A stretch of DNA of 12,025 bases from DATEPR01 sp036503065 (GTDB lineage Bacteria > Actinomycetota > Actinomycetes > Mycobacteriales > Pseudonocardiaceae). The notes beneath the pieces are model-generated. The model saw only the letters and a list, made by a program, of their open reading frames with translations. It searched no databases and was not told the DNA's origin. Position numbers and translations under genes: made by a program. How positions within the stretch are numbered: position 1 is the first letter of the stretch; each line of letters starts with the position of its first letter. The stretch is from NCBI GenBank assembly GCA_036503065.1, contig DASXXM010000126.1, positions 1 through 12,025 on the forward strand. The letters are read 5' to 3'. Positions 5,660-12,025 of this stretch are shown here, one piece after another.

Positions 5660-6493
5660 TCAGGGCTCGCCGAGCTCGGTCACGAAGTCGATCAGCCGTT
5701 CCACCGCGCCCACCAGCGGGGTCTCCAGATCACGGAACGTCCGCACCCCGCTGATCACGCGCCGCCACCCGTCGACCGGGTCGCCCCAGCCAAGGGCCGC
5801 GCACACCCCGTCCTTCCACGACGTGCCCTTCGGGATCACCGGCCACGCGCGGATGCCGACCGACGCCGGTTTCACCGCCTGCCAGATGTCCACGTACGGG
5901 TGGCCGGTGACCAACACGTTCGTGTCGTGCACGGCGGCCACGATGCGAGCTTCCTTGCTGCCGGTCACCAGGTGGTCCACCAGCACCCCCAGGCGGCGGT
6001 GCGGCGCGGTGCCGAAGTCCGCGACCCTGGCGGCGAGTTCGTCCACGCCGTCCAGCGGCTGCACCACCACGCCCTCGACGCGCAGGTCGTGCCCCCACAC
6101 CCGTTCCACCAGGGTCGCGTCGTGCAGGCCCTCCACCCAGATCCGGCCCTCCCGCGCGGTGCGCGCCCGCAAGCCATCGACGCGCCGCGAACCCGACGCC
6201 GACCGCGCCACCGGTTTCGGCACGGCAGACGACGGCCGGGTCAGCGTGACCGGCCGGCCGTCGACGAGGAAACCCGCCGGCCGCAACGGAAACAGCCGCT
6301 GCTTGCCGTGCCGGTCGGCCAACACGACCTTGTCCTGCTCGAACCGAACCACCGCGCCGCAGAACCCGGACTCCGGGTCCTCCACCACCACACCCGGCTC
6401 GGCGGGCAACTCCGGCACAGTGCGGCGCCGACGCGTCAGGTCCGGCCCGTAGTCCTGGGAACGCACGGTCGACGACGGTATCGCCTCACCCAC
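5660..6493 (-). CDS. DUF3097 family protein
   Basis: Conserved actinobacterial protein of unknown function (277 aa, full family length). The N-terminal part includes PAEPGVVVEDPESGFCGAVV (30-49) and FPLRPAGFLVDGRPVTL (68-84), which suggests a small beta-rich domain. The C-terminal part carries the family blocks IWVEGLHDATLVERVWG (118-134), RLGVLVDHLVTGSKEARI (167-184), VTGHPYVDIWQ (195-205) and WPVIPKGTSWKDG (217-229). The EGxHDA block followed by an Asp-containing hydrophobic strand recalls TOPRIM-type metal sites, but this is my inference. GTG 6493 is the most upstream usable start, with only a weak ribosome site. It is transcribed divergently from the PPOX gene and converges on the GNAT remnant with a 16-nt gap. 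Confidence 0.88.
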   Translation of the reverse strand: MGEAIPSSTVRSQDYGPDLTRRRRTVPELPAEPGVVVEDPESGFCGAVVRFEQDKVVLADRHGKQRLFPLRPAGFLVDGRPVTLTRPSSAVPKPVARSASGSRRVDGLRARTAREGRIWVEGLHDATLVERVWGHDLRVEGVVVQPLDGVDELAARVADFGTAPHRRLGVLVDHLVTGSKEARIVAAVHDTNVLVTGHPYVDIWQAVKPASVGIRAWPVIPKGTSWKDGVCAALGWGDPVDGWRRVISGVRTFRDLETPLVGAVERLIDFVTELGEP

Positions 6494-6572
6494 CCGACGG
6501 TCGCGCGCGGCACGCCGAGCGCCAAATCAGCCACCGCGGCAGGCCCGCGCGCGCCAGCGCGCCATGTCACAG

Positions 6573-6578
6573 TAGGTT
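6573..6578 (+). promoter_or_regulatory. Possible -10 box for a leaderless PPOX transcript
   Basis: TAGGTT (TANNNT pattern) ends 6 nt before the ATG at 6585, the spacing expected if transcription starts at the A of the start codon. No good Shine-Dalgarno is present, which fits leaderless translation, common in actinobacteria. No TTGAC-like -35 is visible. Confidence 0.45.
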
Positions 6579-6584
6579 GACGGC

Positions 6585-7019
6585 ATGGCAGCGGATCTTG
6601 ACATGGTGCGCCGGCTCGTCGGCGCCGACCACGGCTTGGCGATCATCTCCACCACCCGCACCGACGGCACCGTCCACTCGTCGCTGATCAACGCGGGCGT
6701 CCTGGACGACCCGTCCGGCGACGGCCCCGCCGTGGCCGCCGTCATCCGCGGTGACGCCGCGAAACTGGGCCATTTCCGACGCACCGGGCACGCGACGATC
6801 ACGTTCCGCGCCGGCTGGGAATGGGCGTCGGTCGACGGGCCCGTGACCGTCATCGGCCCCGACGACCCCCACCCCGACTACCCGGGCCTGCTGCGCGACA
6901 TCTTCACCGCCGCCGGTGGCACCCACGACGACTGGGCCGAGTACGACCGGGTGATGGCGGCGGAACGCCGCGTCGCCGTGCTGATCGCCGCGACCCGCAT
7001 CGTCGGCAGCGGACGGTAG
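6585..7019 (+). CDS. PPOX-class, probably F420-dependent, flavin/deazaflavin-binding protein
   Basis: Small split-barrel protein (144 aa) of the pyridoxamine-5'-phosphate oxidase-like superfamily, resembling the TIGR03618-type probable F420-dependent enzymes of actinobacteria. Visible blocks are LAIISTTRTDGTVHSSLINAGVL (about 18-40), which corresponds to the family's opening strands, then DAAKLGHFRRTGHATITFRAG (about 62-82) around the cofactor phosphate region, and WASVDGPVTVIG (about 85-96). Length is normal for the class. Members reduce or oxidise small substrates or simply bind F420, FMN or haem; the substrate cannot be told here. The ATG start is supported by the TAGGTT box just upstream. 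It converges on the SCO1664-like gene with a 7-nt gap. Confidence 0.82.
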   Translation: MAADLDMVRRLVGADHGLAIISTTRTDGTVHSSLINAGVLDDPSGDGPAVAAVIRGDAAKLGHFRRTGHATITFRAGWEWASVDGPVTVIGPDDPHPDYPGLLRDIFTAAGGTHDDWAEYDRVMAAERRVAVLIAATRIVGSGR

Positions 7020-7026
7020 CGGCGGG

Positions 7027-7827
7027 CTAGAACGCCGGCCAGGGGACCGCGCGCCACTCCCCACCCGGCTCCGGATACACACCCTCGGTCAGGAACCGGG
7101 TGGTGCGGCTGCGCAACGCCCGCACCTCGCGCCGTGTGATGTGCTCGGCGAGCTTCGCGGGCAGGTCGTCGCCGGCCAGTTCGGTGCGTAACCGGGTCAG
7201 GGCCTCGACGGTCTCCGCCGGCACCGGCTGGCCCAGGAATCCCCACAGGACCGTGCGCAGCTTGTTCTCGGTGTGCAGGCAGATGCCGTGGTCCACGCCG
7301 TACACGTGGTCGTCGGTGGCGTGCAGCACGTGGCCGCCCTTGCGGTCGGCGTTGTTCACCACCACGTCCAGTGCCGCCATCGCCCGGATCCCGGGGTGGT
7401 CGGCGTGCGCCAGGACCGCGGGCTCGCCGAACCGGTCGTGCGCGTGCAGCACCACTTCCCAGCCCGCCGGGACCTGGCCGGGGGCGACCACGTCGACCAG
7501 GTCGTCACCTTCCTTGGTGTTCACCCACAGTTGCACCATGCCGGGTCCGAACGGGCCTTCGCGCAGGATCGTCGGCGGCACCACGTGCAGGCCGGTGGCC
7601 TCCGACACCAGGTAGGTGGCGACCTCGCGGCCGGCGAGGGTGCCGTCCGGGAAATCCCACAGCGGCCGCTCCCCCGACACCGGCTTGTACACGCACTCGG
7701 CTTCCACGCCGTGGGAGGTGATCGAGCAGAACAGGGTCGCGTTGGACGCGTCCACCAGCCGGCCCTGCACCTCGATCCGGCCCCGGTGCAACAGATCCAG
7801 CACATCCGGGTCGGTCGGCGCCACCAC
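7027..7827 (-). CDS. SCO1664/TIGR03843 family protein, PI3/PI4-kinase-like fold
   Basis: Actinobacterial family protein (266 aa), long noted to be distantly related to phosphatidylinositol 3-/4-kinases. Kinase-like landmarks are visible: a Lys in ECVYKPVSGERPLWDFP (Lys48, candidate ATP-binding lysine), a Glu in GREVATYLV (Glu68), a catalytic-loop-like LDVVVNNADRKGGH (Asp154 to His166) and a DFG-like GVDHG (Asp179). Substrate unknown; the context with DUF3090 suggests phosphorylation of a small metabolite rather than a lipid, but this is inference. The frame opens with tandem GTG codons (7827, 7824), 7 nt after the DUF3090 stop, and is surely cotranscribed. In many genomes the third member of the group is a phosphomutase-like protein, not adjacent here. 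Confidence 0.88.
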   Translation of the reverse strand: MVAPTDPDVLDLLHRGRIEVQGRLVDASNATLFCSITSHGVEAECVYKPVSGERPLWDFPDGTLAGREVATYLVSEATGLHVVPPTILREGPFGPGMVQLWVNTKEGDDLVDVVAPGQVPAGWEVVLHAHDRFGEPAVLAHADHPGIRAMAALDVVVNNADRKGGHVLHATDDHVYGVDHGICLHTENKLRTVLWGFLGQPVPAETVEALTRLRTELAGDDLPAKLAEHITRREVRALRSRTTRFLTEGVYPEPGGEWRAVPWPAF

Positions 7828-7834
7828 GTGCCGC

Positions 7835-8407
7835 TCAGTCCTGCTCGTCGGCCGCGCGCCGATACCCGTTGCTGCGCGGGCACACGTGCCCGGCCGGGTC
7901 CAGCGGCTGCCCGCACAGCGGACACGGCTTGCGCCCGGCCTCCACTACCCGCTCGGCGCGGTGCGCGAACGCCCGCGCCTCCGCCGGGCTCAGGAACACC
8001 CGCAACGCGTCCGGGCCGTCCTCGGCGTCACCCAGCACGACGGACTCGTCGATCTCGTCCTCGGTGGCCGCGAGCAGTTCGATCACCACGGCCTCGCTCT
8101 CGGCGTCCCAGCCAAGGCCCATGGTGCCGACCCGGAACTCCTCCTCCAGCGGCACCGTGAGGGGCTCGGTGTCGATCAGGTCGTCCGGCGGGTCGTCGGG
8201 CACCTCCGCGCCGAACTGGCGGGCCACCTCGTCCAGCAGCGACCCCACCCGTTCGGCCAGCACCGCGACCTGCTGTTTCTCCAGCAGGACACTGACCAGC
8301 CGGACATCCTCGGCGGCCTGCACGTAGAAACTGCGGTCGCCGGGTTCCCCGACGGTCCCGGCGACGAACCGGTCGGGCTGACGGAAGACGTGAATGACGC
8401 GAGCCAT
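7835..8407 (-). CDS. DUF3090 family protein with C-terminal zinc-ribbon-like motif
   Basis: Conserved protein (190 aa) of the DUF3090/TIGR03847 family, found mainly in actinobacteria next to the SCO1664-type kinase-like protein. The start at ATG 8407 gives the family's characteristic N-terminus, IHVFRQPDRFVAGTVGEPG, followed by FYVQA. An acidic middle region follows. The C-terminus has a likely metal site, CPLCG (Cys162, Cys165) and GHVCPRSNGY (His174, Cys176). AAGG lies 4-5 nt upstream of the ATG as a tight ribosome site, and TAGGGT (8423-8418 on this strand) may be its -10 box, giving a very short leader. Function unknown; coupling to the next gene implies a shared pathway. Confidence 0.9.
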   Translation of the reverse strand: MARVIHVFRQPDRFVAGTVGEPGDRSFYVQAAEDVRLVSVLLEKQQVAVLAERVGSLLDEVARQFGAEVPDDPPDDLIDTEPLTVPLEEEFRVGTMGLGWDAESEAVVIELLAATEDEIDESVVLGDAEDGPDALRVFLSPAEARAFAHRAERVVEAGRKPCPLCGQPLDPAGHVCPRSNGYRRAADEQD

Positions 8408-8417
8408 GGCACCTTCG

Positions 8418-8423
8418 ACCCTA
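8418..8423 (-). promoter_or_regulatory. Possible -10 box for the DUF3090-SCO1664 operon
   Basis: TAGGGT on the minus strand, 10 nt before the ATG at 8407, is a TANNNT match. Transcription starting 6-7 nt downstream would leave a leader of only 3-4 nt. The same hexamer appears in front of the divergent S9 gene. No clear -35 is present. Confidence 0.35.
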
Positions 8424-8542
8424 GGACACGGCCACCTGCCCGGCACCGCCCGACCCCCGGTTTTGCCCGATCCCGCCGCGACCGTGGCGAACGTCACGGC
8501 GCGTGCCCGCCCGGGGTGCACTCGGATGGCCGAACCGCACGG

Positions 8543-8575
8543 GGCGAAACGGCGGTGCCGGCGAAAGGGCGGTGC
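8543..8575. repeat. 16-bp direct repeat in the DUF3090 / S9 peptidase spacer
   Basis: GGCGAAACGGCGGTGC (8543-8558) and GGCGAAAGGGCGGTGC (8560-8575) match at 15 of 16 positions, in the same orientation, with a 17-bp period. They lie 20-50 bp upstream of the TAGGGT box of the S9 gene, the usual place for an activator or for a repressor that binds side by side. The regulator is unknown. Confidence 0.5.
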
Positions 8576-8595
8576 GGGTGCGCGGAGCGTGCCGC

Positions 8596-8601
8596 TAGGG
8601 T
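8596..8601 (+). promoter_or_regulatory. Possible -10 box of the S9 peptidase gene
   Basis: TAGGGT ends 8 nt before the GTG at 8610, near the distance expected for leaderless transcription. The overlapping AGGGTG could instead act as a Shine-Dalgarno with a 7-8 nt spacer; the two readings cannot be separated by eye. Confidence 0.4.
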
Positions 8602-8609
8602 GCTCGATC

Positions 8610-10562
8610 GTGGTGAAGATCGCGCCGTACGGAACCTGGACCTCGCCGATCGGGGCGGCCGACGTGGCCACGTTCGGTGGCGGCCCGCAGTGGGCGTCCC
8701 TGGCCGGCGGGCAGGCCTGGTGGGCGGAGGCCAGACCGGCGGAGGGCGGCCGGCTCGCGCTGTGCCGCGCCGCTCCCGGCGCACCGGCCCGCGAGGTGCT
8801 GGGCGCGCCGTGGAACGCCCGCAACCGCGTCCACGAATACGGCGGCACCCCGTGGGCCCTGATCGGCAACCACCTCGTTTTCACCCATTGGGATGATCAG
8901 CGGTGGTACGGCGTCGACCCCGACGGCACCGGCGAACCGACCCCGCTGAGCCCGGTGCCGCAGCGGCGGCACGGCTGGCGCTACGCCGACGCCGCCGGCA
9001 GCCCCGACGGCACCGAACTGTGGTGCGTCCGCGAAACCGTCACCGGTGACCGGCCCACCGACATCCGCCGCGACCTCGTCGCGATCCCGCTGGACGGCAC
9101 CGCCGCCGACAACCCCGCCGCGATCCGGACCCTGGGCGCCGGCCACCATTTCCTCACCGGCCCGAAACCCAGCCCGGACGGCCGCCGCGTGGCGTGGCTG
9201 GGCTGGGATCACCCGGCGATGCCGTGGGACGGCACCGATCTGTGCGTCGCGGACATCGACGCCGACGGCACGTTCGGCCCGCACCGCGTCGTCGCGGGCG
9301 GCGCGACCGAAGCGGTGTGCCAACACGCGTGGGACGGACCCGACACGCTGGTCGCGCTGACCGATCCGGACGGCTGGTGGAACCTGTACCGGATCGACGT
9401 CACCGACGGCACCGCGGTGAACCTGGCGCCGGTGGCGGCCGACCTGGGCGGTCCACTGTGGCGGCTCGGTGCCCGCTGGTTCACCCCGCTGGGTGATGGC
9501 CGGTACGCGGTGCTGCGCGGCGGTCGCCTCGGCGTCCTGGCCGACGGCACGATCACCGACGTCCCCGTCGAACTGCCGGTGTGGCACGCCGGCCTGTCCG
9601 CGGCGGACGGCACCGTCCTGGGCATCGCGGGCGGCCCCCGCCACGCCGACGTCGTCGTCCGGCTCGACCTGGCCACCGGGACACTCGACGCCCTCACCCC
9701 CCGGCCCGACCTGCCCGACCCGGCGTACCTGCCCACCCCGGTGGCGCGGACCTTCCCCGACCCGCAGGGCAGGCCCGTGCCGGCCTACCTTTACCTGCCG
9801 AGCAACCCCGACCACGCCGCGCCGGAGGGGGAACTGCCGCCGCTGGTGGTGTATGTGCACGGCGGGCCGACCGCGTCGTTCGAGCCGTATTTCGTGCCCG
9901 CCATCGCGTTCTTCGCCAGCCGCGGCTTCGCCGTCGTCGTCGTCAACTACGGCGGCTCCACCGGCTACGGACGGGCGTTCCGGGAACGGCTGCGCCACCA
10001 GTGGGGTGTCGTCGACGTCGCCGACTGCGCCGCCGTAGCCGAGGCCCTCGCCGCCGAGGGCACCGTGGACGGGGACCGCATGACCATCCGCGGTGGCAGC
10101 GCGGGCGGCTGGACCAGCGCCGCGTCCCTCACCAGCATCCGCACCTACCGGTGCGGCACCGTGATGTTCCCGATCCTGGACCCGGAAGGGTGGACCGGGC
10201 AGGGCGGCCAGACCCACGACTTCGAGTCCCGCTACCTGGAGGGCCTCATCGGTGTCCTGCCGCAGGACGCCGACCGGTACGCCCGGGTGTCCCCCGCCCG
10301 GCACGCCGACCGGTTGGCCGGGCCGGTGCTGATGCTGCAGGGCCTCGACGACCAGATCTGCCCGCCCGTGCAGGCCGACCGGTTCATCGCGGGCCTCGCC
10401 GGTTCCGGCATCCCGCACGCCTACCTGACGTTCGAAGGCGAACAGCACGGCTTCCGCAGGGCCGACACCATCGAGGCGGCGCTGGCCGCGGAACTGTCCT
10501 TCTACGGGCAGGTCTTCGGTTTCACCACACCCGGGGTGCCCGCCCTGCAGCTGCGCAGGTGA
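8610..10562 (+). CDS. S9 family (prolyl oligopeptidase-like) serine peptidase
   Basis: Cytosolic serine peptidase (650 aa), with no signal peptide visible. The N-terminal 390 or so residues form a propeller-like region with repeated SPDG/DPDG and WDGPDT-type turns. The C-terminal alpha/beta-hydrolase domain has HGGPT (His417 start, oxyanion region), the nucleophile in GGSAGG (Ser497), GLDDQICPP (Asp581) and EGEQHGF (His613), so the triad is complete. Members cleave short peptides or amino-acid amides. The long frame extends further upstream, but that region has random composition. I start at GTG 8610 (or 8613), just after the TAGGGT box. Its TGA overlaps the next gene's GTG (GTGA), implying coupling with the LD-carboxypeptidase and a shared peptide substrate pool. 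Confidence 0.9.
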   Translation: MVKIAPYGTWTSPIGAADVATFGGGPQWASLAGGQAWWAEARPAEGGRLALCRAAPGAPAREVLGAPWNARNRVHEYGGTPWALIGNHLVFTHWDDQRWYGVDPDGTGEPTPLSPVPQRRHGWRYADAAGSPDGTELWCVRETVTGDRPTDIRRDLVAIPLDGTAADNPAAIRTLGAGHHFLTGPKPSPDGRRVAWLGWDHPAMPWDGTDLCVADIDADGTFGPHRVVAGGATEAVCQHAWDGPDTLVALTDPDGWWNLYRIDVTDGTAVNLAPVAADLGGPLWRLGARWFTPLGDGRYAVLRGGRLGVLADGTITDVPVELPVWHAGLSAADGTVLGIAGGPRHADVVVRLDLATGTLDALTPRPDLPDPAYLPTPVARTFPDPQGRPVPAYLYLPSNPDHAAPEGELPPLVVYVHGGPTASFEPYFVPAIAFFASRGFAVVVVNYGGSTGYGRAFRERLRHQWGVVDVADCAAVAEALAAEGTVDGDRMTIRGGSAGGWTSAASLTSIRTYRCGTVMFPILDPEGWTGQGGQTHDFESRYLEGLIGVLPQDADRYARVSPARHADRLAGPVLMLQGLDDQICPPVQADRFIAGLAGSGIPHAYLTFEGEQHGFRRADTIEAALAAELSFYGQVFGFTTPGVPALQLRR

Positions 10563-11476
10563 CGCTGCGCGCGGGTGACCGGGTCCGGGTCGTCGCGCCC
10601 GCCGGGCCCCTGAACGGCGACGTGCTCGCCGCCGGGGTCGCGCGGCTGGCCGCGTGGGGCCTGCACGTCACGCTGGGCGACCACGTCCGCGACCGGCACC
10701 CCACCCTGCGCTACCTGGCCGGCACCGACACCGACCGCGCCGCCGACCTGCGGGCGGCGTGGTGCGACCCGGACGTCGACGCGGTGTTCTGCGCGCGTGG
10801 CGGCTACGGCTGCCTGCGCCTGCTGGACGATCTGGACTGGGACGCGCTGGCCGCCGGGCCACCGAAACCGCTGATCGGGTCCAGCGACACCACCGCGCTG
10901 CTGCACGTGTTCGCGACGCGGCTGGCCGCGCCCGCCGTGTTCGGGCCCATGATCGCCACGAACGGCTTCGCCACCGACACCCTCGCCCGGGAACGCCTGC
11001 GTCGCTGCCTGTTCGAACCCGACCACCGGATCGTCGTCACCGGCCCCGACGCGGGGCCGCTCGTCGCGGGCCGCACCGAGGGCACCGCGCGGGGTGTGAC
11101 GGTGGGCGGCAACGCCAGCCTGCTGGCCGCGCTCACCGGCGCCGCCCCGCCACCACCGGCAGGCGCGATCCTGCTCCTGGAGGACGTCGGCGAGCACCCG
11201 TACCGGGTGGACCGCATCCTCACCCAGTTGGGCCGCGCCGGCTGGCTCGCGGGCGCCGCCGGTATCGCGCTGGGTTCCTGGACCGACTGCGGCCCACCCG
11301 AGGACGTCCGTGCGGTCCTGGCCGACCGGCTCGCCGGGTTGGGTGTGCCCGTCGCGTGCGGCCTGACGTTCGGGCACTGCCCGGCGCAGGCCAGCATCCC
11401 GCTCGGCGTGCCGGCACAGCTCGACGCGGGCACCGGCCGACTCACCGTCGACCGGTGCCCGCCTCCCCCTCGATAG
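10559..11476 (+). CDS. S66 family LD-carboxypeptidase / MccF-like peptidase
   Basis: Serine peptidase (305 aa) of family S66. It includes muramoyl-tetrapeptide LD-carboxypeptidases, which trim D-Ala from murein tetrapeptides during cell-wall recycling, and MccF, which inactivates the peptide-nucleotide antibiotic microcin C. The N-terminal VRVVAPAGP block and CARGGYGCLRLLDDLDW are typical. The Ser-Glu-His triad is complete: Ser109 in IGSSDTT, Glu208 in LLLEDVGEHPYRVDR and His273 in GLTFGHC. It is cytosolic, as expected for recycling enzymes. The GTG start at 10559 overlaps the S9 stop (GTGA). Sequence alone does not separate murein recycling from MccF-type detoxification. It converges on the substrate-binding protein gene with a 7-nt gap. 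Confidence 0.92.
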   Translation: MTLRAGDRVRVVAPAGPLNGDVLAAGVARLAAWGLHVTLGDHVRDRHPTLRYLAGTDTDRAADLRAAWCDPDVDAVFCARGGYGCLRLLDDLDWDALAAGPPKPLIGSSDTTALLHVFATRLAAPAVFGPMIATNGFATDTLARERLRRCLFEPDHRIVVTGPDAGPLVAGRTEGTARGVTVGGNASLLAALTGAAPPPPAGAILLLEDVGEHPYRVDRILTQLGRAGWLAGAAGIALGSWTDCGPPEDVRAVLADRLAGLGVPVACGLTFGHCPAQASIPLGVPAQLDAGTGRLTVDRCPPPPR

Positions 11477-11483
11477 AACCCCG

Positions 11484-12025
11484 TTACTTGTGCTGCCAGG
11501 TGAAGACGTCCCACAGCAGCCCGATCGACGCCTGGTTGGACTGCACGCTCTGCTTCTTCCCCTCCTGCGACGTCGCCACGATCGAACCGTCCGTCACGGC
11601 GTACTCCGGCAACGCGAACAGCGGCAGGGTGAACCCGTCGTGCGCGATCAGGGCATCCGCCTGCTGCAGTTCCCGCGCCCGCGTCGCGTAGTGCAGCTCA
11701 CCGTCCGCCGTGTTCAACAACTGGTCGACCCGCGGGTTGCTGTACTTCATGAAGTTCGCCGCGCCCTGGTTGCCCGTCGCCGTGTGGTAGATCGACGTGA
11801 AGCCGGACTTGAAGGCGCTGCCCGTCCACGCGAACAACGCCACCTGGAAGTCACCCGCGGACAGGTTCTTGCCGTTGAACCCGTCGCTGGTGAAGTCAAG
11901 GACCTGGATGCCGGCCGCCCTGCACTCGGCCTGAATGGTCTGCACCGTCGCCTCGCGCCGCTGGTCGGTCTTGTGGCCGATCGTGATCGTCGCGGTCTGC
12001 CCGTTCTTCTGCAGATAACCGTTCG
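11484..12025 (-). CDS. ABC transporter substrate-binding protein, family 5 (C-terminal part)
   Basis: The C-terminal 179 or so residues of an oligopeptide/dipeptide-type extracytoplasmic binding protein. The frame is open at the right edge, so the N-terminus, signal peptide and lipobox lie outside the window. Characteristic features are ATVQTIQAECRAAGIQV (the helix of VxxIQxxLxxxGI type), FQVALFAWTGSAF, the FMKYSNPRVDQLL block and the closing LPLFALPEYAVTDGS region followed by GLLWDVFTW. An internal GTG at 11945 should not be taken as the start, because the family similarity continues upstream (TITIGHKTDQRREA). It probably delivers peptides to an ABC importer encoded to the right. It is convergent with the S66 peptidase, so it is not cotranscribed with it. 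Confidence 0.88.
   Translation of the reverse strand, partial: NGYLQKNGQTATITIGHKTDQRREATVQTIQAECRAAGIQVLDFTSDGFNGKNLSAGDFQVALFAWTGSAFKSGFTSIYHTATGNQGAANFMKYSNPRVDQLLNTADGELHYATRARELQQADALIAHDGFTLPLFALPEYAVTDGSIVATSQEGKKQSVQSNQASIGLLWDVFTWQHK

Noticed and set aside
5656..5679. Paired GAGCTC sites as a bidirectional terminator between GNAT and DUF3097
   Set aside because: Each site is itself a 6-bp palindrome, so apparent pairing is trivial; there is no U-tract and the repeat runs into the DUF3097 coding end.
6547..6563. Terminator-like inverted repeat of GCGCGC units between DUF3097 and PPOX
   Set aside because: The arms leave a loop of only 2 nt and the region is simple GC alternation; it lies between divergent genes, where a terminator is not expected.
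4019..6580. A long plus-strand frame of 853 residues
   Set aside because: It is a composite: an out-of-frame reading of SPFH2 and RHH, the true N-terminal part of the GNAT remnant, then the antisense of DUF3097. Only the GNAT stretch (from 5252) looks like a protein.
8394..8609. N-terminal extension of the S9 peptidase
   Set aside because: The 72 extra residues are Arg/Pro/Ala-rich, overlap the DUF3090 start and promoter region, and are not peptidase-like; the TAGGGT box supports GTG 8610.
8595..10448. A 617-residue minus-strand frame opposite the S9 peptidase
   Set aside because: Low-complexity Gly/Val/Arg composition without family features; it is the typical shadow of a high-GC gene.

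Overview
This window is a gene-dense, very GC-rich stretch of chromosome with strong G/C bias at third codon positions and frequent GTG starts. Several families in it are largely actinobacterial: DUF3097, DUF3090, the SCO1664/TIGR03843 kinase-like family and a PPOX/F420-type enzyme. The host is therefore a high-GC actinobacterium. A filamentous genus such as a member of Pseudonocardiales is my guess and rests on general protein flavour only. I see no rRNA, tRNA, CRISPR, insertion sequence or phage gene.

Left part (about 67-3961, minus strand): an ABC-2 type exporter (ATPase, then permease, overlapping by ATGA) is followed on the same strand by an NfeD-like membrane protein and a stomatin/prohibitin-type SPFH protein, a classic membrane-microdomain pair. 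A 100-bp divergent spacer (3962-4061) separates this block from a plus-strand pair: a second, different SPFH protein (4062-4973) and, 3 nt later, a 70-residue ribbon-helix-helix (RHH) DNA-binding protein. The spacer carries an AT-rich perfect 12-bp palindrome, AGTGATATCACT, almost exactly at its centre. This looks like the operator of the RHH protein, placed to control both directions. This SPFH-RHH-operator module beside the exporter and the NfeD/SPFH pair is the best candidate in the window for an under-described system.

Middle part (5252-8407): a broken GNAT acetyltransferase gene (frameshift plus lost C-terminus) lies convergent to a DUF3097 gene. A probable F420/FMN-binding PPOX protein, possibly leaderless, is divergent from DUF3097 and convergent with a two-gene unit of DUF3090 (with a C-terminal CxxC...HxC metal site) and the SCO1664 kinase-like protein. 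In many actinobacteria those two belong to a conserved trio with a phosphomutase-like protein, which is not adjacent here.

Right part (8408-12025): a 202-bp divergent spacer contains a 16-bp direct repeat and a TAGGGT -10-like box. It is followed by an S9 prolyl-oligopeptidase-like peptidase overlapping (GTGA) an S66 LD-carboxypeptidase/MccF-like peptidase. All expected catalytic residues of both enzymes are present. The 3' part of an oligopeptide-type (family 5) ABC substrate-binding protein converges on them from the right edge, suggesting a peptide or muropeptide handling neighbourhood.
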